Shown: piece by piece, positions 7,945 through 16,535 of the stretch
How the letters are laid out: every line of letters starts with the position of its first letter
Numbering within the stretch: the stretch's first letter is position 1
Source: Aureimonas altamirensis
Lineage (GTDB): Bacteria > Pseudomonadota > Alphaproteobacteria > Rhizobiales > Rhizobiaceae
Length of the DNA stretch: 64,000 nt
Assembly (NCBI RefSeq): GCF_001463885.1
Contig: NZ_BBWQ01000009.1
Span: forward strand, 1 to 64,000
Direction of reading: 5' to 3'
Program-made: the position numbers and the translations under genes
Notes under the pieces: model-generated
Seen by the model: the letters and a program-made list of their open reading frames with translations, nothing else
What the model was told of the DNA's origin: nothing
The model's database searches: none

Positions 7945-9995
7945 CGCGTATTGCCGGAAAGGCGCAGGGAGAGCCGGGCGCGATGCCGCTGCGCTTCGGC
8001 GACGATGCGCTGCTGTGGGCGGCCTGGTTGTATTACGAAGAGGGAATGACCCAGGGCGATATCGCCTCGGCGATGGGCGTATCGCGCGCATCCGTGAACG
8101 CCTATCTGGCCGACGCACGCACACGCGGCCTCGTCAACATCGAAATCGAGCCCGTCAAGTTCCGCGCATTGTCCCTTGCCCAGGCCCTGAAGGAACATTT
8201 CGGGCTGCAGGACTGCCTCGTCATCCCCACGGACGGCGGGGAGCGATCGTTGATCGCGCGGCTCGGCGCTGCCGGAGCGCAGGCTTTGTCGTTCCATGTG
8301 CGGTCCGGCGATACGATCGCCGTCACATGGGGCAGGACGATGCTTGCCCTGGCGCAGTCGATGCAGGCGCCCGGCCTGGCCGATATCAGGGTGGTGCAGG
8401 CCACCGGCGGCACGACCGCCAAGATCCCCTGGACGCCGGAGGCCTGCGCCTCCCGGCTTGCCGAGGCACTCGGCGCACGCTGCATTCCGTTATCGGCGCC
8501 GGCCATCGTATCCAGCGCCACCGTGCGCGACATGCTGGTGGGCGAAGCCGTCCTGGCCGAGCAGATGGACGTTCTGTCGGAGGCAAACCGCATCGTGCTG
8601 GGCATCTCTTCTTTGCGGCCGGAAAGCACCATCCATACGAGCGGCTTCTTCGAAGGCGTGACACAGCATCTCCACTATCAGGATGCCATCGGCAGTATTG
8701 CCGGCCGCTTCATCTCGACGCGCGGTGAAGCCGTGGCCGGGCCATTGGACGGACGCACCGTCGGGGTGGACCTCGATGCGCTCAGGCGGATTCCGCAGCG
8801 CATCGCCGTTGCCGGCGGTGTCGACAAGGTCCCGGCCATACTGGCCGCCTTGCGGGGCGGCTTCGTCAGCGTGCTGGTTACCGACGCTTCGACCGGGCGT
8901 GGCATTCTGACGGCAGAGGGCTTCCACGATACGCCGCGCCGCTCTGCGCCGCCGGCGCAGACGCCTTTGGCAGCGCGCACCCGGGTCAAGAAACTGCTGA
9001 ACGATCCGCATGACGCCATCGATGAGATGCTGGCGGGGGCAGCGGCGGCACATGGCGATATCTTCGCTCCCGTCGTCGGTGCGCCGCGCGCCATTGCCCG
9101 CACGGACCTGCCGCAACCCGGCAAGGTCGGGATCGTGGTGGGGGGCGGGTCGGGGCACGAGCCGGGGTTCTGGGGTTATGTCGGACCCGGCCTGGCCGAT
9201 GCCGCCGCTATCGGCAATGTCTTTTCCGCGCCGCCACCGGACCCGATCCTGGCGGCGACGCGCGCCGTCGATGCGGGCGCGGGGGTGCTGTACATCTACG
9301 GCAATTTTTCAGGCGATGTCATGAACTTTGACATGGCGGCAGAGCTTGCTGCGGCGGAGGGCATCACCGTCCGGTCGATCGTCACGACGGACGACGTCGC
9401 CTCGTCTCCGGCCGAGTCGCGCGCGGCACGGCGCGGCGTGGCCGGCAACGTATTCGTCTTCAAGGTGGCTGGCGCGGCCGCTGAAAGGCGCCTGCCGCTG
9501 GATGCCTGCGAATCGATTGCCCGGCGCGCCAATGCCAGAACCTACACGATGGGTATCGCGCTGGAGCCCGGCTCGCTTCCGGAAACACGCCGCCCGAGTT
9601 TCGTCATCGGATCGGAGGACATGGAGATCGGCGTCGGCGTCCACGGCGAGCCCGGCATTGCGCGGCAGCCTTTGGCAACGGCCGATGCCGCGGCAGACCT
9701 GATGCTCGACCGGATCCTGTCCGAGATGCCTGCCACCGAAGGCGACCGCGTGGCCGTGCTGGTGAACTCTCTTGGCGGCACGCCGACGATGGAACTCTAC
9801 ATCGTCTATCGCCGTGTGCGCGAGCGTCTGAAGGCCAAGGGGCTGAGCGTGGCGATGAGCCTGGTCGGGCCCTATTACACCTCGCTGGATATGGCGGGTG
9901 TATCGCTGTCCATCATGCATCTCGACGATCAGCTTGCCGATCTCCTGAAAGATCCGTGCCGTTCGGCCGCGCTGGAATGGGCGACACAAGCTTGA
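7941..9995 (+). CDS. SorC-family transcriptional regulator fused to DhaK kinase domain
   Basis: This 684-residue protein has two parts. Residues 20-65 form a helix-turn-helix (EEGMTQGDIASAMGVSRAS) and about 75-330 a SorC/DeoR-type sugar-phosphate-binding domain. After a short proline/alanine linker, residues 350-684 form a complete DhaK domain, with GGGSGHEP at 401-408, Asp459 in NFSGDVMN and the ketose-binding His568 in GVHGEPG. I know of the bifunctional regulator/DhaK architecture as an annotated family name, but not of a worked-out mechanism. The protein could sense its sugar phosphate, bind DNA and also phosphorylate substrate with the adjacent DhaL. Alternatively the DhaK part could be an inducer-sensing module. 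It is the last gene of the operon and overlaps the second dhaL by 4 bp. Confidence 0.9.
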   Translation: MTRIAGKAQGEPGAMPLRFGDDALLWAAWLYYEEGMTQGDIASAMGVSRASVNAYLADARTRGLVNIEIEPVKFRALSLAQALKEHFGLQDCLVIPTDGGERSLIARLGAAGAQALSFHVRSGDTIAVTWGRTMLALAQSMQAPGLADIRVVQATGGTTAKIPWTPEACASRLAEALGARCIPLSAPAIVSSATVRDMLVGEAVLAEQMDVLSEANRIVLGISSLRPESTIHTSGFFEGVTQHLHYQDAIGSIAGRFISTRGEAVAGPLDGRTVGVDLDALRRIPQRIAVAGGVDKVPAILAALRGGFVSVLVTDASTGRGILTAEGFHDTPRRSAPPAQTPLAARTRVKKLLNDPHDAIDEMLAGAAAAHGDIFAPVVGAPRAIARTDLPQPGKVGIVVGGGSGHEPGFWGYVGPGLADAAAIGNVFSAPPPDPILAATRAVDAGAGVLYIYGNFSGDVMNFDMAAELAAAEGITVRSIVTTDDVASSPAESRAARRGVAGNVFVFKVAGAAAERRLPLDACESIARRANARTYTMGIALEPGSLPETRRPSFVIGSEDMEIGVGVHGEPGIARQPLATADAAADLMLDRILSEMPATEGDRVAVLVNSLGGTPTMELYIVYRRVRERLKAKGLSVAMSLVGPYYTSLDMAGVSLSIMHLDDQLADLLKDPCRSAALEWATQA

Positions 9996-10056
9996 GTTCG
10001 GCTCCCTGTCGTGTTGATCCTGTGGTTGAGCCAGGTGGTACAGGGAGAGCAAGCCG

Positions 10057-10821
10057 GTGGAGCCGTTTTCGACATCGTTGCTGATTTTCACGATCGTCGT
10101 CGTCGGCGCCATGTCAGCCATGGCGGTGGGGCCGTCGCTGCGGCCGCACCACATATCGGCTGAAACCCGCGACGTGGTGAAGCTCGGCATCGGCATGGTG
10201 TCGGCCATGAGCGCGCTGATCCTCGGGCTTACCGTCTCGTCGGTCATGTCCAGCTACAATCTGACCGAGCGCGACGTACAGCAATACGCAACCGACCTCG
10301 TCAATCTGGACGGGGCCCTGCGCGACTATGGCGCCGGGGCCGACGCCGTGCGCGCCGACCTGCAGCACTTTACGGTGCTGTCGCTTGCCGAGGCGTGGCC
10401 CGCGCGCCGCAGCCTGATGCCGGGCGCGGAGGAAACCGATGTCGAGCAGGCATTGTCCGCCATCGGAACGGCCATTTCCGACCTGCCGGGCGACACCGCC
10501 GACGCCGCGCAGGATCGCGGCGCGGCCGTGGCCATGTATCGCAAGGTGCAGCAGGATCGCTGGAAGATCGGGATCGAGAGCTACTCGTCGGTCAACCCGG
10601 TCATGATCGTCGTCGTTGCCGTCTGGCTGACGCTGATCTTCATGTCGTTCGGGCTGTTCGCGCCGCGCAATATCGTATCGGTGCTGTTCCTGATCATCTG
10701 TCCGGCCTGCATAGCCGGAACGATCTACCTGATCCTCGACTTGAACACGCCCTTCGAGGGTACGACCGCCATCGCGCCCGTGCCCCTGGAACGTGCCCTG
10801 CTGCACCAGCAGAGACCCTGA
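10057..10821 (+). CDS. Membrane protein of the DUF4239/bestrophin-like family
   Basis: This 254-residue protein of unknown function starts at GTG behind a GGGAGAG ribosome site. It has four clear membrane segments, two near the N-terminus (residues about 5-25 and 45-68) and two near the C-terminus (about 185-205 and 210-230), with a roughly 110-residue soluble stretch between them. This is the arrangement of DUF4239 proteins, sometimes called bestrophin-like. It is separated from the kinase operon by 61 bp and converges with the tartrate dehydrogenase gene 7 bp away. Nothing in the context gives a specific role. Confidence 0.75.
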   Translation: MEPFSTSLLIFTIVVVGAMSAMAVGPSLRPHHISAETRDVVKLGIGMVSAMSALILGLTVSSVMSSYNLTERDVQQYATDLVNLDGALRDYGAGADAVRADLQHFTVLSLAEAWPARRSLMPGAEETDVEQALSAIGTAISDLPGDTADAAQDRGAAVAMYRKVQQDRWKIGIESYSSVNPVMIVVVAVWLTLIFMSFGLFAPRNIVSVLFLIICPACIAGTIYLILDLNTPFEGTTAIAPVPLERALLHQQRP

Positions 10822-10828
10822 CGGGCGC

Positions 10829-11908
10829 TCAGCCGATCTCGGCGGCGATAGCCTTGCCGGCGGCCACCGTATCGGCCTGGCCCCCTAGGTCGCGCGTGCG
10901 GCCGGACGGGCTGGCCAGAACGCGCTCGATCGCCTCCACGATGGCCTTAGAGGCGCTGGCCTCTCCCAGATGCTCCAGCATCATCGCGGCGGTCCAGATC
11001 TGGCCGACCGGGTTTGCTATGCCCTTTCCGGCAATGTCCGGCGCCGATCCATGTACCGGCTCGAACAGCGACGGGAAATCGCCGTCCGGGTTGATGTTGG
11101 CCGATGGGGCGATGCCGATGGTGCCCGTGCAGGCCGGGCCGAGATCGGACAGGATATCGCCGAAGAGGTTGGAGGCGACGACGACGTCGAACCTGTCCGG
11201 GTTCAGCACGAAGTGCGCCGTCAGGATATCGATGTGATATTTGTCCCAGCGCACGTCCTCGTAGGCTTTCGCCATCTCTTCCACGCGCTCGTCCCAGTAC
11301 GGCATGGAAATGGAAATGCCGTTGGATTTGGTGGCCGAGGTCAGGTGCTTTGCCGGCCGTGTCCGGGCCAGGTCGAAGGCATAGCGCAGGATGCGGTCCA
11401 CACCGTGGCGGGTCATCACCGTTTCCTGGAGAACAACCTCGCGCTCGGTGCCGGGGAACATCTTGCCGCCGATGGACGAATATTCGCCCTCGGTGTTCTC
11501 GCGCACGACATAGAAGTCGATGTCGCCGGGCTTGCGGCCGGCCAGCGGGCAGGGCACGCCCGGCATCAGGCGTACCGGGCGCAAATTCACATACTGGTCG
11601 AACTCGCGGCGGAACTGCAGCAGCGAGCCCCAAAGCGACACATGGTCGGGTATCTTCTCCGGCCAGCCCACCGCGCCGAAGAAGATCGCATCGTGCGACC
11701 CGATCTGGGCCTTCCAGTCTTCCGGCAGCATCGTGCCGTGCTTCTCGTAGTAATCATACGAAGCGAAGTCGAACACGTCGAAGCGCAGGTCGAGGTCGAA
11801 TGCCCTGGCGGCCGCCTCCAGCGCGCGGATGCCTTCCGGCATGACTTCCTTGCCGATGCCGTCGCCCGCTATGACCGCGATCCGGTAGGCGTTTCCATTG
11901 CTGCTCAT
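10829..11908 (-). CDS. ttuC: Tartrate dehydrogenase/decarboxylase (D-malate dehydrogenase type)
   Basis: This 359-residue NAD- and metal-dependent beta-decarboxylating dehydrogenase is of the isopropylmalate/isocitrate family. It has the N-terminal IAVIAGDGIGKEV, the substrate-arginine and phosphate-region motif YVVRENTEGEYSSIGG typical of the tartrate/D-malate branch, the catalytic lysine in LTSATKSNG, the metal aspartates in NLFGDILSDLGP, and FEPVHGSAPDIAGKG for NAD. Enzymes of this group oxidise tartrate, meso-tartrate or D-malate. It follows the Bug receptor and the D-tartrate dehydratase on the same strand, making a three-gene tartrate/malate catabolic operon. The choice between tartrate and D-malate as true substrate is open. 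Confidence 0.87.
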   Translation of the reverse strand: MSSNGNAYRIAVIAGDGIGKEVMPEGIRALEAAARAFDLDLRFDVFDFASYDYYEKHGTMLPEDWKAQIGSHDAIFFGAVGWPEKIPDHVSLWGSLLQFRREFDQYVNLRPVRLMPGVPCPLAGRKPGDIDFYVVRENTEGEYSSIGGKMFPGTEREVVLQETVMTRHGVDRILRYAFDLARTRPAKHLTSATKSNGISISMPYWDERVEEMAKAYEDVRWDKYHIDILTAHFVLNPDRFDVVVASNLFGDILSDLGPACTGTIGIAPSANINPDGDFPSLFEPVHGSAPDIAGKGIANPVGQIWTAAMMLEHLGEASASKAIVEAIERVLASPSGRTRDLGGQADTVAAGKAIAAEIG

Positions 11909-11930
11909 CTTAAGGTCCCCGTCCTATGGG

Positions 11931-12905
11931 CTATTGTCCGCCGGCCAGTCCGGCGCGCTCGATGAAGGGGCGCCAGAACTCGATCTGCGAGGCCAGTTGC
12001 GTTTGCAGCGCCTGCGGCGTCGCGTCCGCCTGCGTTACGGGCGCGGTGCCGAGATCGGTGAACCGCTGCACCAGTTTCTCGTGCGTCAGCCCCTTCTGCA
12101 ACGCCGCAACCAGCGCGTCGCGCACCTGCGGCTCGATTCCCTTCGGGGCGTAGACGCCATGCCAGACCGTAATGACGAAGTCGTCCAGGCCGGCTTCCGT
12201 CGCCGTCGGCACGTCGGGCAACTGCCCGACGCGGCCCGGCGTCGTGACGGCATAGGCCTTTACCTGCCCATCCAGGATCGGCTGCGTCGTGTTGGTGGTC
12301 TGGTCGCAGGTCAGATCGATATGGCCGCCCAGGAGATCCGTCATGATCGGCCCATTGCCCTGATACGGCACGGTCGTCATTTCCGTATCGATGGCAGACA
12401 TGAACAGCATGCTGCACAGATGCGACGCCGCCCCGACGCCCGCATTGGCCAGCGTGTAGGCCTGCGGGTCCGCCTTGATCGCCGCGACAAGCTCCTGCAA
12501 CGAGCCTTCCGCCATGTCCTTGCGCCCGATGATCGTCATCGGCGCATTGGTGACGAGGCCGATCGGCTCGAAGCTTTCGACGGCATCGTAGGGAAGGTTG
12601 GCATACAGCGTTGGCGCCGTGGACATGCCGATATGATGCACGAGGATGGTGTAGCCATCCGGTGCGGCCTGCGCCGCCTGTCCGGCGCCCAGCGTGCCGC
12701 CGGCACCGCCGACATTCTGCACCACCACCTGCTGCCCTAGCTCCTGCGACATCGCCTCGGCCGTGAGCCGGGCGACCGTGTCGGTGGGCCCGCCCGCCGA
12801 GAAGGGCACGATCATGGTGATTGCCTTGTCGGGATAGGATTGCGCCATGGCGCAAACCGATACCGTGCTGAAAAGCGCAGCCATTGCGGAAACGTATTTT
12901 TTCAT
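11931..12905 (-). CDS. Bug/TctC-family tricarboxylate-type substrate-binding protein
   Basis: This 324-residue periplasmic receptor belongs to the tripartite tricarboxylate transporter family. It starts at an ATG with a GGGAGGAAA ribosome site and has a signal peptide ending near SVCAMAQ. Family motifs include YPDKAITMIVPFSAGGPTD close to the mature N-terminus and IDLTCDQTTNT in the middle. The membrane partners TctA and TctB are not present in the window, so it either works with a transporter encoded elsewhere or acts as an orphan receptor. Between the D-tartrate dehydratase and the tartrate dehydrogenase, a C4-dicarboxylate such as tartrate or malate is the likely ligand. Confidence 0.9.
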   Translation of the reverse strand: MKKYVSAMAALFSTVSVCAMAQSYPDKAITMIVPFSAGGPTDTVARLTAEAMSQELGQQVVVQNVGGAGGTLGAGQAAQAAPDGYTILVHHIGMSTAPTLYANLPYDAVESFEPIGLVTNAPMTIIGRKDMAEGSLQELVAAIKADPQAYTLANAGVGAASHLCSMLFMSAIDTEMTTVPYQGNGPIMTDLLGGHIDLTCDQTTNTTQPILDGQVKAYAVTTPGRVGQLPDVPTATEAGLDDFVITVWHGVYAPKGIEPQVRDALVAALQKGLTHEKLVQRFTDLGTAPVTQADATPQALQTQLASQIEFWRPFIERAGLAGGQ

Positions 12906-12939
12906 TATTTTTCCTCCCGTTGCGTAAATTTCTTCAGGC

Positions 12940-14106
12940 TTACTCTGCAACCTCCCGCATGACGCGATAGAGCGCCGATTTCGCCTCGAAGCCTACGCCG
13001 GGGATGTGAGGAAGGCCAACCAGGCCGCCTTCCACGGCGATGCCGTCGGCAAAGCCGCCGAAGGGCTGGAACACATCCGGATAGGACTCATTGCCGCCGA
13101 GATGCAGGCCGGCGGCGATGTTCAGCGACATCTGGTGCCCGCCATGTGGCACGACGCGGCGGCTGGACCAGCCGAGCTCTTCCATGACATCCAGCGTGCG
13201 CAGATACTCGACGAGGCCGTAGGACAGGGCGCAATCGAATTGCAGGAAATCCCGGTCGGGCCGCATGCCGCCATGCCGCAGAAGATTGCGCGCATCCTGA
13301 TGGGAAAACAGGTTCTCGCCCGTTGCCATCGACCCCGTGTAATGGTTCGCAAGTTCGGCCTGCAGCGCATAATCCAGGGGATCGCCCGCTTCCTCGTACC
13401 AGAACAGGCCGTATGGGCTGAGCGCCTCCGCGTAGGCGATGGCCGTCTGAAGGTCGAAGCGGCCATTGGCGTCGACGGCCAGGCGGGCCCCGCTGCCGAC
13501 AACCGACAAGACGGATTCGATGCGCCGGATATCCTCATCGAGGGGGACGGCGCCGATCTTCATCTTGACGACCTCGTAGCCCCGGTCGAGATAGGATCTC
13601 ATCTCATCCTTGAGCTTCTCGTCGTCCTTGCCCGGGTAGTAGTAGCCACCGGCCGCATAGACCCAAACCTTCTCGTCGGCGACACCGCCGCGATACCGGT
13701 CGGCCAGAAGGCGCCACAGCGGCACACCGGCGATCTTGGCGACCGCATCCCAGACCGCCATGTCGATCGTGCCGACAGCAACCGACCGCTCGCCGTGGCC
13801 GCCGGGCTTTTCGTTCTGCATCAGCGTGCGCCAGATGGCGAAAGGGTCCAGATTGTCGTTGCCGGCGTCCACCAGGGTCTTCGGGTCGGCTTCCAGTAGC
13901 CGCGGAATGAAACGCTCGCGCATCAGCGCGCCTTGCCCGTAGCGCCCATTGGAGTTGAAGCCGTAGCCGATCACTGGCTTGCCCTCGCGCATGACATCCG
14001 TCACGACGGCCACCACCGAGCAGGTCATTTTCGAGAAGTCGATATAGGCGTTGGCGATGGGAGAGGCGATGGACACCGTCTTTTCCCGGATATCAACGAT
14101 ACGCAT
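12940..14106 (-). CDS. tarD: D(-)-tartrate dehydratase (enolase superfamily)
   Basis: This 388-residue member of the mandelate racemase subgroup converts D-tartrate to oxaloacetate and water. It closely matches what I remember of Bradyrhizobium TarD. The catalytic set is intact and offset by one from the published numbering: Lys183 in the KMK motif, metal ligands Asp212 (LAVDANGRF), Glu238 (LFWYEEAGDP) and Glu264 (MATGENLFSH), and His321 (VPHGGHQ). The N-terminus VDIREKTV and the segment YGFNSNGRYGQGAL are also family-specific. The start at 14106 with an AGGAG ribosome site gives the usual length; a longer frame to 14187 would enter the regulatory region. It is the first gene of the tartrate operon and diverges from the LysR gene. 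Confidence 0.92.
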   Translation of the reverse strand: MRIVDIREKTVSIASPIANAYIDFSKMTCSVVAVVTDVMREGKPVIGYGFNSNGRYGQGALMRERFIPRLLEADPKTLVDAGNDNLDPFAIWRTLMQNEKPGGHGERSVAVGTIDMAVWDAVAKIAGVPLWRLLADRYRGGVADEKVWVYAAGGYYYPGKDDEKLKDEMRSYLDRGYEVVKMKIGAVPLDEDIRRIESVLSVVGSGARLAVDANGRFDLQTAIAYAEALSPYGLFWYEEAGDPLDYALQAELANHYTGSMATGENLFSHQDARNLLRHGGMRPDRDFLQFDCALSYGLVEYLRTLDVMEELGWSSRRVVPHGGHQMSLNIAAGLHLGGNESYPDVFQPFGGFADGIAVEGGLVGLPHIPGVGFEAKSALYRVMREVAE

Positions 14107-14182
14107 GGGCGAACTGCTCCTTTTTCCTGCGGCATGGATACGGCTTTGATCCCGCGTCGATCCAATGCCATGATCGGCGGTC

Positions 14183-14203
14183 CCCATGCCGTTACGGCAT
14201 GGG
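14183..14203. promoter_or_regulatory. Palindromic site in the tarD-lysR divergent region
   Basis: Nine-base arms CCCATGCCG (14183-14191) and CGGCATGGG (14195-14203) are perfect complements around a 3-bp centre. The site lies between the tarD start (14106) and the preferred lysR start (14220), where a LysR protein would be expected to bind. An ATG at 14199 falls inside the palindrome, which argues against that codon as the regulator start. Confidence 0.45.
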
Positions 14204-14219
14204 CAAGCATGGGGGCGGC

Positions 14220-15080
14220 GTGGACGGCATCTGGCTCGAAGACTTCATGGCGGTGGTGGAAGAGGGCGGCTTCTCGCGCGCGGCGGCCCGACGCAACGTG
14301 ACCCAACCCGCCTTCAGCCGGCGGATTCGCGCGCTGGAGGCGTTTGTGGGGGCATCGCTGTTCCAGCGTCTGCCGCACGGCGTGTCGCTGACACCGGCCG
14401 GCGAGGCCTTTGCCGAGCTTGCGCCGGACCTGCAACGTCGCATCGCCCATATTGCCCGCAGGGCGCGAGAGGCTGCCGGCCCAACAACGTCGGCGGTGCC
14501 TTTCGCCGCCACGCAGACGCTGTCCTTCGTGTTCTTTCCCGATTGGATCCGGCGCATGGGCGAGGGGTTCGAGCTGGGGCCTATCCAGTTGAATGCGGCA
14601 AACATGGCAACATGTGCCGAGATGATGCGGCGGCAGGCCGCCGAGTTTCTGATCTGCCATCATCACCCGTCCGTCGACGACCCCTTCGATGGCCGGCTCC
14701 AGCATCGCGTCATCGGCAAGGACAGGATGGTGGCCGTCCACGCGCCGGAGCTGGAAGGGCGTGAGATCGCCCAGCTCGCCTACAGCACCGAATCCGGGCT
14801 TGGCCGTATCGCGGCCGCCTGTGTGCCTTCGGTCTTCGTGACCGATGGAAAAAGCCCGGCCTTTACCTCGCATCTGGCCGCCGCCCTGCGTGGCGCGGCG
14901 GTGGGCGGCGCCGGCTATGCGTGGCTGCCGCTGCAACTGGTGGCCGCGGACCTTGCGGAGCGCAGGCTCGTGCGGATGGCGGGCGACCTGCCGGAGATCG
15001 ACATCAACATCTGCATTTTCCGGCAGGGCGTTCTCAGCGCCGCGGCGGAACGGGTGTGGAAACGCGTTCTTTTGGGCTGA
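14220..15080 (+). CDS. LysR-family transcriptional regulator
   Basis: This 286-residue regulator has an N-terminal winged helix-turn-helix (WLEDFMAVVEEGGFSRAA, then RNVTQPAFSRRIRALE) and a C-terminal effector-binding half from about residue 90. I prefer the GTG at 14220 because the resulting N-terminus matches the family start and because the upstream ATG at 14199 sits inside a strong palindrome. It is divergent from tarD and probably controls the tartrate operon in response to tartrate or a related dicarboxylate, which is inferred from position. Its 3' end overlaps the convergent MFS gene by 47 bp. Confidence 0.88.
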   Translation: MDGIWLEDFMAVVEEGGFSRAAARRNVTQPAFSRRIRALEAFVGASLFQRLPHGVSLTPAGEAFAELAPDLQRRIAHIARRAREAAGPTTSAVPFAATQTLSFVFFPDWIRRMGEGFELGPIQLNAANMATCAEMMRRQAAEFLICHHHPSVDDPFDGRLQHRVIGKDRMVAVHAPELEGREIAQLAYSTESGLGRIAAACVPSVFVTDGKSPAFTSHLAAALRGAAVGGAGYAWLPLQLVAADLAERRLVRMAGDLPEIDINICIFRQGVLSAAAERVWKRVLLG

Positions 15081-16455
15081 CGCCGCCGCGCGTGGCGAGG
15101 TAGCCGGCGATGGCCGACAACGCCGACAGGATGGCCGCGCCAAACATGGCCGATGCCGTGGCACGGCCGATGCCGGCATCGCCAAGACTGTCGGTGGCAG
15201 CGCCCCCAAAGGCGAAGCCCAGCGCGGCGACGGCCAGAAGACCCCCGGTCCGTGCCGCCACATTGTTGATGCTGGATGCGGTGCCGCTGCGCCCGTCCGG
15301 AACGGCGTCGAGCACCGCCGTCGTCAATGGCGGCACGGCCATCGTCATGCCGCAGCCCAGGACGATCAAACCCGGCAGATAGCCGAGCCAGTAGCCGGCC
15401 TGCGGCGCGCTGACACCGATAAGCGTGAAGCCGGCAGCGGCCAGAAGCGGTCCGAGCGTCAGGGAAAGCGCGGGCCCGGCCTTCGCCGCGTAGCGGCCCG
15501 ACATGCTGGAGAACAAGCCCATGATGATCGATATGGGAAGCAGGGCCGCACCGGCTTCCAGCGCGTCGAAACCATGCCCCTCGATCAGCGACAGCGGCAC
15601 CATCAGCAAGCCGCCGGAAAACGCCGCATACAGAAGCACGGTTTGCAGATTGACGCCGGAAAACACCCGGCTGGCGAACAGGTCCGGAGGCATCATCGGG
15701 TTGGGGCAGCGAAACTGCCACGCGACGAAACCGGCAAGAAACGGCATCGACAGGGCCAGCAGCATGCCGCCTTGCGCCAGTGCCCCTTCGCCCATCCGCA
15801 CCAGGCCGAGGCTCATCAGCCCCAGGCTTGCCGTGGCAAGGGCCGCCCCGGCAAGATCGACGGGGCCGGCATCCTTGGCTGCGTCATTGCCGCTTGCCGG
15901 GCGGGCCAGCACCCATGCAGCGGCCGCCAGCGGCAGATTTATCAGGAAGACGACCCGCCAGCCGGCCACGTCGACGAGAAACCCGCCGAGCACGGGCGCG
16001 ATGGCGGTGGTTATGGCGCTAGATGCCGCCCAGATGCCGATGGCGCGCCCCCGCGCTTCGCCACGAAAATTCTGGGCCAGAAGCGCCAGGCTGGCCGGCA
16101 CCAGCACCGCGGCGGCCATGCCCTGAAACAGCCGCGCGGCAATCAGCCATCCGGCGGCGAATGCAAAGGCGCAGAGCAGGGATGCCAGGGAAAACAGGAC
16201 GAGACCGAGCCTGAAGCTGCGGGCATAGCCGAGCCGGTCGCCCAGCGTGCCGGCCGGCAGCATCAGGCTTGCCAGGGTCAGAAGATAGCCGCTGACCACC
16301 CATTGCAGGGCGCTGAAGCCAGCGTCGAGGCTGGCGCCGATGGCAGGCAGCGCGACGTTGACGACGGTGCCATCGATGAAGGTCAGGCTGGAGCCGAGGA
16401 TCGTCGCGGCGAGGATACGCCATTCCACGGCGGTGAATGCGGATGTCCCGGCCAT
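15034..16455 (-). CDS. MFS transporter, DHA2 (EmrB/QacA-type) drug efflux family
   Basis: This 473-residue protein has about 14 hydrophobic segments. Its DHA2 signature is FIDGTVVNVALPAIGASL in the first helix, followed by GTLGDRLGYARSFRLG in the loop between helices 2 and 3, and the antiporter-like PVLGGFLVDVAGWRVVFLIN. It most likely exports hydrophobic or cationic compounds using proton motive force. The start at 16455 is chosen because a longer frame only adds eight residues of poor context. Its stop lies inside the end of the LysR gene (47-bp convergent overlap), and it diverges from a TSUP-family gene, which may also be an exporter. Confidence 0.9.
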   Translation of the reverse strand: MAGTSAFTAVEWRILAATILGSSLTFIDGTVVNVALPAIGASLDAGFSALQWVVSGYLLTLASLMLPAGTLGDRLGYARSFRLGLVLFSLASLLCAFAFAAGWLIAARLFQGMAAAVLVPASLALLAQNFRGEARGRAIGIWAASSAITTAIAPVLGGFLVDVAGWRVVFLINLPLAAAAWVLARPASGNDAAKDAGPVDLAGAALATASLGLMSLGLVRMGEGALAQGGMLLALSMPFLAGFVAWQFRCPNPMMPPDLFASRVFSGVNLQTVLLYAAFSGGLLMVPLSLIEGHGFDALEAGAALLPISIIMGLFSSMSGRYAAKAGPALSLTLGPLLAAAGFTLIGVSAPQAGYWLGYLPGLIVLGCGMTMAVPPLTTAVLDAVPDGRSGTASSINNVAARTGGLLAVAALGFAFGGAATDSLGDAGIGRATASAMFGAAILSALSAIAGYLATRGGVSPKERVSTPVPPRR

Positions 16456-16535
16456 GCGCGCCCTCTTGCACCCCGCCATGCGGGTTTTGCGATAGAAGTA
16501 CCGAAAATAGTGCGCAATCGCGATTCGAGGACGAC

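Noticed and set aside
6481-8124. 547-codon minus-strand frame opposite the dhaL genes
   Set aside because: Antisense to three genes with intact motifs; no family resemblance.
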